Assembly: GCF_001665605.1 (NCBI RefSeq)
Contig: NZ_LZSV01000017.1
Span: forward strand, 1 to 64,000
Length of the DNA: 64,000 nt
Direction of reading: 5' to 3'
DNA from: Mycobacterium sp. 852014-50255_SCH5639931
Lineage (GTDB): Bacteria > Actinomycetota > Actinomycetes > Mycobacteriales > Mycobacteriaceae
The translations under genes were made by a program, and so were the position numbers. The notes under the pieces were generated by a model. The model saw only the letters and a program-made list of their open reading frames with translations. It ran no database searches and was not told the DNA's origin. This document shows positions 9,156 through 16,995 of this stretch, piece after piece; within the stretch, counting starts at the first letter, position 1; each line of letters starts with the position of its first letter.

Positions 9156-10370
9156 GTGACTGTGTTCTCGGCGCTGTTGCTGGCCGGGGTCTTGTCCGTG
9201 CTGGGGCTGGCCATAGGGGTAGCAGCCGGGACGCGGCTGTCGCCGAAAGCTCGCCGGCAGCGGGCGAGCACCGAATGGACCGGGATCACCGTCGCGCAGA
9301 TGCTGCAACGCATCGTCGCGCTGATGCCGCTTGCAGTCGCGGTGGTGGATTCCCACCGCGACGTCGTCTACCTCAACGACCGGGCCAGGGAACTGGGCCT
9401 GGTGCGCGACCGGCAACTTGACGACCAGGCGTGGGAGGCGGCCCAGCAGGCGCTGAGCGGGGTCGACGCCGAATTCGACCTGCGGCCGGCCAAACGGGCG
9501 GCGGGCCGGTCCGGGCTCTCGGTGCACGGGCAGGCCCGGCTGCTCAGCGAAGAGGACCGCCGGTTCGCCGTGGTGTTCGCCCACGACCAGTCCGACTATG
9601 CGCGCATGGAGGCGACCAGGCGTGACTTCGTGGCCAACGTCAGCCACGAGCTGAAGACCCCGGTTGGCGCCATGGCCCTGCTCGCCGAGGCCCTGTTGGC
9701 GTCCGCCGACGATCCCGAAACCGTTCGCCGCTTTGCCGAGAAGGTGCTCGTCGAGGCCAACCGGCTGGGGGACATGGTCGCCGAGCTGATCGAGCTGTCC
9801 CGGCTGCAGGGCGCGGAGCGGTTGCCCAACGTCACCGAGGTGGACGTGGATACCGTTGTGTCCGAGGCGATTTCACGCCACAAGGTGGCCGCCGACAACG
9901 CGCATATCGAGATTCGCACCGATGCGCCCAGCGGCTTGCGGGTGCTGGGCGACGAAACGCTTCTGGTCACCGCGCTGGCCAACCTGGTGTCCAACGCGAT
10001 CGCCTATTCGCCACCCGGTTCGCCGGTCTCGATCAGCCGCCGGCGCCGCGGCGACAACATCGAGATCGCCGTCACCGACCGTGGCATCGGGATCGCTTTG
10101 GAAGACCAGGAGCGGGTCTTCGAGCGGTTTTTCCGGGGGGACAAGGCACGCTCGCGCGCTACTGGCGGCAGCGGGCTGGGCCTGGCCATCGTCAAACATG
10201 TCGCGGCCAACCACAACGGCAGCATCGGCGTGTGGAGCAAGCCGGGGACCGGATCGACATTCACGCTGTCGATTCCGGCCTACACGGACAATGACGAACA
10301 ACCCGAGCAACCGCAGGGTCGCGAAGTGCGGCCCAACAGGTCACAACGAGAGGAAGAACTAAGTCGATGA
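9156..10370 (+). CDS. senX3: sensor histidine kinase SenX3
   Basis: A 404-aa membrane sensor kinase of the phosphate-responsive SenX3-RegX3 system. It has one clear N-terminal membrane segment (residues 4-24), a PAS-like region (about 45-145), an H-box with phospho-accepting His164 (NVSHELKTP), and complete N, G1 (DRGIGIA) and G2 ([11 protein letters not shown]) boxes. The start is GTG 9156 ([11 protein letters not shown]); the ATG two bases earlier is out of frame. The stop codon lies inside the MIRU element that bridges to regX3. Low phosphate relieves SenX3 repression through the Pst system in other mycobacteria; that is family knowledge, not visible here. Confidence 0.97.
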   Translation: MTVFSALLLAGVLSVLGLAIGVAAGTRLSPKARRQRASTEWTGITVAQMLQRIVALMPLAVAVVDSHRDVVYLNDRARELGLVRDRQLDDQAWEAAQQALSGVDAEFDLRPAKRAAGRSGLSVHGQARLLSEEDRRFAVVFAHDQSDYARMEATRRDFVANVSHELKTPVGAMALLAEALLASADDPETVRRFAEKVLVEANRLGDMVAELIELSRLQGAERLPNVTEVDVDTVVSEAISRHKVAADNAHIEIRTDAPSGLRVLGDETLLVTALANLVSNAIAYSPPGSPVSISRRRRGDNIEIAVTDRGIGIALEDQERVFERFFRGDKARSRATGGSGLGLAIVKHVAANHNGSIGVWSKPGTGSTFTLSIPAYTDNDEQPEQPQGREVRPNRSQREEELSR

Positions 10371-10423
10371 CCCGCGCTTACGACGATGCAGAGCATCGCG
10401 ATGACAAGGAGTGGCGCGCATGA
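10367..10423 (+). repeat. MIRU element joining senX3 and regX3
   Basis: This is a single copy of the mycobacterial interspersed repetitive unit known from this exact place. It starts with an ATG overlapping the senX3 stop (ATGA, 10367-10370) and ends with a TGA overlapping the regX3 ATG (10420-10423). It therefore encodes an 18-aa peptide, [18 protein letters not shown], in a frame that couples both neighbours. The segment GATGCAGAGCATCGCGATGA is typical of MIRUs. M. tuberculosis strains have one to several copies here, of 77 and 53 bp types; this one resembles the short type. Confidence 0.85.
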
Positions 10424-11103
10424 CCAGTGTGCTGATTGTGGAAGACGAGGAGTCGCTGGCCGATCCGCTGGCATTCCTGTTGCGCAAGGAGGGCTTCGAG
10501 GCCACGGTCGTGACCGATGGACAAGCCGCGCTGGCTGAGTTCGATCGTGGGGGCGCCGACATCGTGCTGCTCGATCTGATGCTGCCGGGCATGTCGGGGA
10601 CCGATGTGTGCAAGCAGCTGCGCGCTCGCTCGAGCGTGCCGGTGATCATGGTGACCGCGCGGGACAGCGAGATCGACAAGGTCGTCGGGTTAGAGCTGGG
10701 CGCCGATGACTATGTGACCAAGCCGTATTCCGCGCGCGAGCTGATCGCCCGGATCCGCGCGGTGCTCCGCCGCGGCGGTGACGACGATTCCGAAATCAGC
10801 GACGGTGTGCTCGAGTCCGGACCGGTACGGATGGACGTCGAGCGGCACGTCGTCTCCGTCAACGGCGACACGATCACGTTGCCGCTCAAGGAGTTTGACT
10901 TGCTGGAGTACCTGATGCGCAACAGCGGTCGGGTGCTGACGCGCGGACAGTTGATCGACCGGGTGTGGGGCGCCGATTACGTCGGCGACACCAAGACGCT
11001 CGACGTCCACGTCAAGCGGTTGCGGTCCAAGATCGAAGCCGACCCGGCCAACCCGGTCCACCTGGTGACCGTGCGAGGGCTGGGCTACAAGCTCGAGGGC
11101 TAG
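10420..11103 (+). CDS. regX3: response regulator RegX3
   Basis: A 227-aa OmpR/PhoB-type regulator. The receiver domain (1-120) holds the acidic pair Glu8/Asp9, phospho-acceptor Asp52 (LLDLMLPGMSG), Thr79 in MVTARD and Lys101 in YVTKPYSA. The C-terminal winged helix (about 130-227) ends in VHLVTVRGLGYKLEG. The start ATG 10420 gives MTSVLIVEDEES as in M. tuberculosis; GTG 10411 would lie inside the MIRU. It controls the phosphate-starvation regulon and, in other mycobacteria, ESX-5 secretion genes. It is translated after the MIRU peptide by ATGA coupling. Confidence 0.97.
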   Translation: MTSVLIVEDEESLADPLAFLLRKEGFEATVVTDGQAALAEFDRGGADIVLLDLMLPGMSGTDVCKQLRARSSVPVIMVTARDSEIDKVVGLELGADDYVTKPYSARELIARIRAVLRRGGDDDSEISDGVLESGPVRMDVERHVVSVNGDTITLPLKEFDLLEYLMRNSGRVLTRGQLIDRVWGADYVGDTKTLDVHVKRLRSKIEADPANPVHLVTVRGLGYKLEG

Positions 11104-11214
11104 CTTTTCGGCTCGAAATGCGGGTGGTCGTTTCGGCGCTCCCCGGTAATTCAGTCGGCACCGAGCCGTCAGAGCGCACGAAATGATGAGCGCGTTGATT
11201 GGTGGAAGCGCCGA

Positions 11215-11433
11215 TTATCGCGCGGCCCTGGCGCCTTCGCGACGGCCCTTCTCTTTCGCGTGGGTGGAGCAGCAATGCGCCATGTCGCAATGGAACCGGT
11301 CACTGCATTCATGCGAACAATAGATTGACGCGGCCGGAAGCCAGCCCGGATCGGACAGGTCGCGCCGTCGGTCGTTTGGATCGAAGGTGTGGCCGCAATG
11401 TACACAGGTCTTGACCTTGGTCTTGGTGGCCAT
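11215..11433 (-). CDS. small Cys/His-rich putative zinc-ribbon protein
   Basis: A 72-aa ORF starting MATKTKVKTCVHCGHTF. CxxC at residues 10-13 is followed by a cluster of Cys and His (YCSHECSDRFHCDMAHCCSTH), a pattern expected for one or two small metal-binding knuckles. The C-terminus is basic (KEKGRREGARAAR). I do not recognise it as a named family. The Cys spacing and the lack of stops argue for a real gene, but no strong ribosome-binding site precedes the ATG and the surrounding region is otherwise gene-poor. It converges with regX3, 111 bases away. Confidence 0.55.
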   Translation of the reverse strand: MATKTKVKTCVHCGHTFDPNDRRRDLSDPGWLPAASIYCSHECSDRFHCDMAHCCSTHAKEKGRREGARAAR

Positions 11434-11979
11434 ATCGGTCAGGGTACGCGCCGCGGCCCCAAATCGGTGCCGGTTTCAGATCGACGAGACGCGCCTATTG
11501 TGCAATTCCACGCAAAGGTCTTTGCGTCAGCGAATTACTTTTTGAAACTAACTCAGTCGTCGTCCGTTGCCGCCTGCGCCGCAGTTCGGCACGACCGGCG
11601 CGGTCATCTCAATGAAATCGACGGCGCAACAGGTTAATAGGCGGTAAACTCGGCGCCTCGTAGCGAATTGGCCTGCAGGACAGAACGTTTCCATGTCGCG
11701 ACGCAAGCTGCCGTTCCGAGGGTCTTTCGCCTTGCAATGCGGTTGTGCTGTGCACACGCGAGTGACCCACCCCGGTGCCGCGTCAAACGGATCAGGTGGG
11801 GTACGACGAGCGGCGCGGTCACGGCCCGGGCGGTGACGTGGTTGCGACACGGCGGCCCACCGCAGGAATTAATTCGGCAGCGATGGCGTTTGGGGTAGCC
11901 GTGGCGCACGCGACGAAATGCTCGAACGGATGAAGTCCCTTAGCATCGGCCCATCGGGCAATCGTGGTCGGGGGGAACG
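11434..11979. other. intergenic region of about 545 bases with no recognisable gene
   Basis: This stretch is visibly less GC-rich than its neighbours (for example around 11500-11660 and 11870-11900) and contains only short, overlapping ORFs without family features. It carries the upstream region of the mmpS-mmpL operon and possibly of the small Cys-rich ORF. I see no tRNA, repeat or transposase remnant. Confidence 0.5.
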
Positions 11980-12405
11980 GTGTTGACGCTGCTCAAGCGG
12001 GGATGGGTCGCGCTCGTCGTGGTCGTGGCAGCGGTGATCGGAGGCGTTGCGGTGGACCGCCTCAACGGTGTCTTCCCGGGGCCCGGCGTACCCAAGCCCG
12101 ATCCGCGGGACGCGACCCCGCCGTACGCGGCCAAGACCGCCATCTACGAAATCCTGGGACCGCCCGGCACGACCGGCGTCGTCAACTGGATGGATGCGGA
12201 CGCGCAACCGCAGAAGGCCAGCTTCACCACGCTGCCGTGGTCGCAGACGATCGTCGCCGAGATGCCCGGCATCTTCGCCTACGTCATCGCCCAAGGTGAC
12301 AGCCCCTCCCTCGGCTGCCGGATCACCGTCGACGGCAAATTGGTCGACCAGCAACAGGTCGACGCGCGTGATGCGCAGGTTTCCTGCTTGGACAAGTCCG
12401 CGTGA
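11980..12405 (+). CDS. MmpS-family membrane protein
   Basis: A 141-aa small membrane protein with one N-terminal membrane segment (about residues 8-28) and a periplasmic beta-sandwich domain. MmpS hallmarks are visible: YEILGPPGTTGVVNWMDADAQ and LGCRITVDGKLVDQQQVDAR. MmpS proteins are accessory partners of MmpL lipid exporters. The start is GTG 11980 behind GGGGGAA. It overlaps the mmpL start by 4 bases (GTGA). The pair lies directly after regX3, where M. tuberculosis has none, so I give no mmpS number. Confidence 0.9.
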   Translation: MLTLLKRGWVALVVVVAAVIGGVAVDRLNGVFPGPGVPKPDPRDATPPYAAKTAIYEILGPPGTTGVVNWMDADAQPQKASFTTLPWSQTIVAEMPGIFAYVIAQGDSPSLGCRITVDGKLVDQQQVDARDAQVSCLDKSA

Positions 12406-15338
12406 CCGACGACGCCGGCGACACTGACGAAATCCCCGTCGCACAGCCCACCGACGTTGAGCACAAACCGCGGCTGGCCCGCACCATCCGCGTGCTGGCG
12501 CTGCCTATCGTCGTGTTCTGGGTGCTGATCGCGGTCGGCGTCAACGTCTTTGTCCCACAGCTGGAAAAGGTTGCCGAGGAGGTCTCGGTGCCGCTCTCGC
12601 CATCCGACGCGCCGTCGGTGACCGGGATGAAGAGAATCGGGGAGAAATTCAAGGAGTACGACTCCGACAACCTCGTCCTGGTGACCCTGGTTGGTGACAA
12701 ACCCCTCGGCGAGGACGCTCACCGGTACTACGACGATCTGGTCAAGAAGCTGCAGCAGGACACCGAACACGTCGAGCATGCGCTGAATTTCTGGGGGCAG
12801 CGATTCACGTCTTCGGGTGTCGAGAGCTACGACCACAAGGCCGCCTACGTCCAGGTCAACCTGCGCGGTGACCAGGGCGGGGCCGTCGGCGACAAGTCGG
12901 TCGCCTCGGTTCGCAAGATCGTTGCGGACTCGAAGCCGCCGCCGGGGGTGAAGGCATACGTCGCCGGTCAGGGAGCCCTCACGGCCGACACGATCGTTGT
13001 CGGCGACGCGAGTCTGGCCAAGATGACGATCATCACCATCGTGATCATCGCGATCATGCTCACGTTCGTCTACCGATCCGTCGGCACCGTGCTGTTGACG
13101 ATGGTCATCCTGTTCGCCGGACTGGCCACCGGCCGAGGCGTGGTCGCGCTGCTGGGCGCGACCGGCATCATGGGGCTCTCCACCTTCGCCGTCAACTTGC
13201 TGACGGCACTGGCCATCGCGGCCGGTACCGACTACGCGATATTCATGGTGGGCCGCTACCAGGAGGCTCGCGAACGGGCCCTGGACCGCGAAGCCGCCTA
13301 CTACGACACGTTCGCCGGTGTCAGCAAGGTGGTGCTGGGCTCGGGACTGACGATTGTTGGGGCGCTGGCCTGTCTGCATTTCACTCGGCTGCCCTACTTC
13401 AGTTCGCTGGCATTTCCGTGCGCAGTGGGTCTGCTGGTCGTGGTGGCCGCCGGGGTGACCCTGACGCCGGCGCTGATCGTAGTCGCCAGCCGCTTCGGTC
13501 TTTTCGACCCGAAACGAAAGTTCAACTACACGCGCTGGCGCCGTCTGGCGACGGCCATCGTGCGGTGGCCGGCGCCCATCCTCGCGACTTCCGTCATCCT
13601 GGCGATCGTCGGCGCCCTGGGCTTGATGGGCTTCAATCCGCGCTACAACGACCTGTACTACCTGCCGCAGAGTGCTTCCTCAATCCGCGCGTACACCGCG
13701 GCCGATCAACACTTCACCCAGGCCCGTTTGAATCCGGACCTGCTGATGATCGAATCGGACCACGATCTGCGCAATCCCGCCGACATGCTGGTCCTCGACA
13801 AGGTTGCTGGAGCAATCTTCCGGGTGCCGGGCATCGAACGGGTGCAGAGCATCACCAGGCCACTGGGTCCGCCAATTCAAAACGGATCCATCCCGTTTCA
13901 GCTCAGTGTGCAGAGCGCGCCGATCCGGGACAACCTCAATTACCTGAAGGCCCGTGTCGGCGACATCAAAAAGATCACCGGGTTTCTCGACACCCAGATC
14001 GCCCTGTTGGAGCGCCAGTACGCGGTGACGCAAAAGCTTGCGAACGCAGCGGACGACAGCTCGAAAACCACGGGGGAGACGGCTGCCATCACGGACGAGA
14101 TTCGCGACCATATCGCGGATTTCGACGACTTCTGGAGACCGATTCGCAGTTACTTTTATTGGGAGAGGCACTGCTACGACATCCCGATCTGCTGGTCGTT
14201 ACGATCGCTCTTCGACGCGCTGGACGGCTTCGATGAACTCGCCGAAAAGTTCCACGCCCTCACCAGCGACCTCACCAACACGGCTGCGGCCACCCGCGAA
14301 TTGCTGGCGATCATTCCCGAGAATATCGCTGTCTCGAAAGCGATCCGGGATACGACGCTGACCATCTACAGCACGTTCGACAACCTCATCGTCCAGTTCG
14401 ACCGGCTGACCGACACGAACTCCGTGATGGGCAAGTCCTTCAACGACTCTCAGGTGGAGAGCCTCTTCTACTTGCCGCCGGAGATCTTCCAGAACCCGGA
14501 CTTCCAGCTGGGGTTGAGCTTGATGGTGTCGCCGGACGGCAGGGCCGCTCGCTTCATCATCACTCACACAGTGGATCCCGCGACGACGCAGGGAATCTCG
14601 TCGGTTGATCAGGAGCGCCAAGCGGCCAAGGAGGCGCTGAAGCTCACCTCGCTGCAGAACGCCGACATCTACCTCGGCGGTACGGCAGCGACGTTTTACG
14701 ACATCGCCAACGGCGCGAAGTATGACCTGATGATCGCCGGGGTGGCCTCGATCGTGCTCATCTTCATCATCATGGTGCTCGTCACCCGCGCCTTGGTCGC
14801 TGCGGCAGTCATCGTCGGCACGATCGTGATGTCGCTGGGGGCCGCGTTCGGGTTCTCGACACTAATCTGGCAACACCTTCTCAATTTCCAGTTGCACTGG
14901 GTGGCAACCGAATTCGCACTTATCGTGCTGTTGGCTGTGGGCTCGGATTACAACCTGATGCTGGTGTCGCGGATCGAGGAAGAGATCGGAGCCGGCTTGA
15001 AAACGGGACTCATCCGCGGCATGGGTGTTACCGGCCCGGTGGTGACTGCCGCCGGTGTGGTGTTCGCCGTAACCATGGGCGCGATGATCACCAGCGATCT
15101 GCGGGCGATCGGCCAATTCGGCACAACGATCGGCCTCGGCCTCCTGTTCGACACCTTCGTCGTCCGGTCGCTCATTACGCCGTCGATCATGACGGCGATG
15201 GGACGCTGGTTCTGGTGGCCGAAGCGGGTGCGCGTCCGTCCGGCCAGCCAGATGCTTCGGTCCGTCGGGCCGCGCCCGCTGGTGCGTGCGCTGCTGTACC
15301 AACCGCGCCACGCGGTTTCGCGGGACTCGCAGACCTAG
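12402..15338 (+). CDS. MmpL-family RND lipid transporter
   Basis: A 978-aa RND-superfamily transporter with about 12 membrane segments, two large periplasmic loops (roughly residues 60-200 and 420-760) and a short cytoplasmic tail, i.e. the MmpL4/MmpL5-like class that pairs with MmpS. The proton-relay Asp-Tyr pairs are present in both halves: GTDYAIFMVGRYQE and GSDYNLMLVSRIEEE. The periplasmic loop is long and helical, as in this class. Cargo could be a siderophore, glycopeptidolipid or another lipid; the sequence does not decide. Start GTG 12402 overlaps mmpS. Confidence 0.93.
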   Translation: MTDDAGDTDEIPVAQPTDVEHKPRLARTIRVLALPIVVFWVLIAVGVNVFVPQLEKVAEEVSVPLSPSDAPSVTGMKRIGEKFKEYDSDNLVLVTLVGDKPLGEDAHRYYDDLVKKLQQDTEHVEHALNFWGQRFTSSGVESYDHKAAYVQVNLRGDQGGAVGDKSVASVRKIVADSKPPPGVKAYVAGQGALTADTIVVGDASLAKMTIITIVIIAIMLTFVYRSVGTVLLTMVILFAGLATGRGVVALLGATGIMGLSTFAVNLLTALAIAAGTDYAIFMVGRYQEARERALDREAAYYDTFAGVSKVVLGSGLTIVGALACLHFTRLPYFSSLAFPCAVGLLVVVAAGVTLTPALIVVASRFGLFDPKRKFNYTRWRRLATAIVRWPAPILATSVILAIVGALGLMGFNPRYNDLYYLPQSASSIRAYTAADQHFTQARLNPDLLMIESDHDLRNPADMLVLDKVAGAIFRVPGIERVQSITRPLGPPIQNGSIPFQLSVQSAPIRDNLNYLKARVGDIKKITGFLDTQIALLERQYAVTQKLANAADDSSKTTGETAAITDEIRDHIADFDDFWRPIRSYFYWERHCYDIPICWSLRSLFDALDGFDELAEKFHALTSDLTNTAAATRELLAIIPENIAVSKAIRDTTLTIYSTFDNLIVQFDRLTDTNSVMGKSFNDSQVESLFYLPPEIFQNPDFQLGLSLMVSPDGRAARFIITHTVDPATTQGISSVDQERQAAKEALKLTSLQNADIYLGGTAATFYDIANGAKYDLMIAGVASIVLIFIIMVLVTRALVAAAVIVGTIVMSLGAAFGFSTLIWQHLLNFQLHWVATEFALIVLLAVGSDYNLMLVSRIEEEIGAGLKTGLIRGMGVTGPVVTAAGVVFAVTMGAMITSDLRAIGQFGTTIGLGLLFDTFVVRSLITPSIMTAMGRWFWWPKRVRVRPASQMLRSVGPRPLVRALLYQPRHAVSRDSQT

Positions 15339-15464
15339 CACGCGTCAGAGGGATTCCCGCAGCTGCGGGCCGCCGGCCTCGGGGCCGAATCGGCGCGGCT
15401 TGATTTTCACGCGCCGTCTACGCCAAACGCTGGTGCTTTACCACCTCGACCGTTATTCTATCGC

Positions 15465-15495
15465 CGTTGAAAAATTATTCCATAACTGTTGAAAA
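15465..15495 (+). promoter_or_regulatory. direct repeat in the PPE gene leader
   Basis: GTTGAAAA occurs at 15466-15473 and again at 15488-15495, exactly 22 bases apart (two helical turns), in an AT-rich stretch 33-63 bases before the PPE start. Such phasing suits an OmpR/PhoB-type dimer or a sigma-factor contact. The regulator is unknown. Confidence 0.35.
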
Positions 15496-15527
15496 CCGCC
15501 CTGACGGCCGCGGAGAGGACTGACGAC

Positions 15528-16757
15528 ATGGACTTTGCGTCACTGCCTCCGGAGGTCAACTCCGGACTGATGTATGCCGGCCCCGGGGCGGCGCCGATGC
15601 TTGCGGCGGCGGCGGGTTGGGACGCGCTGGCCGCCGAGCTGGAGTCCACGGCCGGCGGCTACGCGGCAGAGCTGGCCGGACTGACCGGCCAGTCGTGGTC
15701 GGGCCCCTCGTCGCTGCTGATGACGGCCGCGGCCACCCCCTATGTGGAGTGGCTGTCGATTGCAGCTGCTCAGGCTGCGCAGACCGCCGCCCAGGCCTAC
15801 GCGGCGGCCGCGGCCTATGAGGCGGCGTTCGCGATGACGGTGCCCCCGCCGGTGATCGCGGCCAACCGGGTACAGCTGATGGCGCTGATCGCGACCAATT
15901 TCTTCGGGCAGAACACAGCGGCGATCGCGGCCACCGAAGCCCAATACATGCAGATGTGGGTACAAGACGCCACGGCGATGTATGGGTATGCCGCCGCGGC
16001 TGAGACCGCCGCCACCCTGACCCCGTTCGACGAGCCGCCGCAGACCACCAACCCGGCCGGGCAGGGCCTCCAGGCCCAGACGGTGGGGCAGGCCACCGGC
16101 AACGCCACCCAGCAGCTGGCCTCAACCAACGCCACGATGCACACCCTCAGCTCCACCACCGTCGGGCCCGTCGCTCCCGGCGAAACCGCCACCGCCGCGC
16201 CGGGCGACACCATCACCCTCGGGGCAAACACCGGCATGTTCGTCAACAGCGGCTCCATCACGATCACCGGCCCGGGCACTAACCTCATCAGCTTCGGCTC
16301 CGTGATCGTCAACCCCGGCAGCACAATTCACACGATCATCGACTGTTCCGAGGGCGGTGTTCTGATCCCCGGGGGCGTTGACGTGACCGCCGGCTCCGGC
16401 CCCCTCGTCCTTACCCCCGGCTCGTTCCAGGAAGTCTTGGTCACCCTCGTCAACGGCTCCGCCACGCTCCCCGTTGTCGGCACGGAACAGGTCGCCGTCC
16501 AGACCTTCGCAAACACCGCCACCGCTATCGCCGGCCCCGCCGGCGCGTCCATCACCAACGTCTTCGGCACCGTCAGCATCGCCTCCGTTACCCCCATCCC
16601 CAGCTCATCGAGTGCATTGGGGGCCGCTGTAGGCGGGCTGGCCTCGCCAGGCCTGGCGGGTACCGCAGGCATTCAGCCTCAGCTCGACGTGGATGGGTTG
16701 TTGGAATGGGCTCAAACCATTTCGGGCGCCGACCTGGCAACTGCCGGTTCAGGGTAG
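15528..16757 (+). CDS. PPE family protein with a beta-rich C-terminal region
   Basis: A 409-aa PPE protein. The start ATG 15528 ([20 protein letters not shown]) follows GAGAGGA at 15513-15519 and gives the canonical PPE N-terminus. The first ~175 residues form the PPE helical domain, with the WxG-type turn QSWSGPSS and Ala-rich helices. From about residue 190 the sequence becomes Thr/Gly/Ser/Val rich with short strand-like repeats ([20 protein letters not shown]), unlike MPTR repeats. PPE proteins are ESX-secreted with a PE partner, but no PE gene is adjacent. A PPE-SVP-like tail lies just downstream in another frame. Confidence 0.88.
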   Translation: MDFASLPPEVNSGLMYAGPGAAPMLAAAAGWDALAAELESTAGGYAAELAGLTGQSWSGPSSLLMTAAATPYVEWLSIAAAQAAQTAAQAYAAAAAYEAAFAMTVPPPVIAANRVQLMALIATNFFGQNTAAIAATEAQYMQMWVQDATAMYGYAAAAETAATLTPFDEPPQTTNPAGQGLQAQTVGQATGNATQQLASTNATMHTLSSTTVGPVAPGETATAAPGDTITLGANTGMFVNSGSITITGPGTNLISFGSVIVNPGSTIHTIIDCSEGGVLIPGGVDVTAGSGPLVLTPGSFQEVLVTLVNGSATLPVVGTEQVAVQTFANTATAIAGPAGASITNVFGTVSIASVTPIPSSSSALGAAVGGLASPGLAGTAGIQPQLDVDGLLEWAQTISGADLATAGSG

Positions 16758-16759
16758 GC

Positions 16760-16995
16760 ATGGCAGGAGGCGACATGCGGTGGCCGTTCCACCCCTCGTC
16801 CGGGGTTGGCGCGCCGTCCGCAGGAGTCGGCGAGGCGGCCTCACTCGGTTCGCTGTCCGTGCCGCCGGCCTGGACGACGACCGCCCCGCAGGTCGAACCG
16901 GCGCTGTCCGCAACGGTTTTCAGCGTTGACGCCGCCCCGCCGGGGCGCACGTTCCGGGAGGCGCTCATGGCAACGGTGACTGGGCGCGCACTCGA
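16760..16995 (+). pseudogene. detached PPE-SVP C-terminal tail
   Basis: Right after the PPE stop, in a different frame, the translation gives GEAASLGSLSVPPAW followed by FREALMATVTGRAL. These are the hallmarks of the C-terminal SVP region of PPE-SVP proteins (Gxx-SVPxxW and a terminal GRAL-like end). An ATG at 16775 stands 4 bases behind a perfect AGGAGG (16765-16770), with another in-frame ATG at 16760. The frame does not stop at the expected end but runs on to 17158, antisense to the 3' end of the GMC gene. It looks like the rest of a PPE gene cut off by frameshift or recombination, possibly still translated. Confidence 0.6.

Noticed and set aside
11548..11909. several short ORFs on both strands in the gap before mmpS
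   Set aside because: None has a ribosome-binding site, domain pattern or sensible composition; they overlap each other.
11980..15338. naming this pair mmpS2-mmpL2
   Set aside because: The M. tuberculosis mmpS2-mmpL2 pair lies between serB1 and Rv0508, not after regX3. Family membership is clear but orthology is not.
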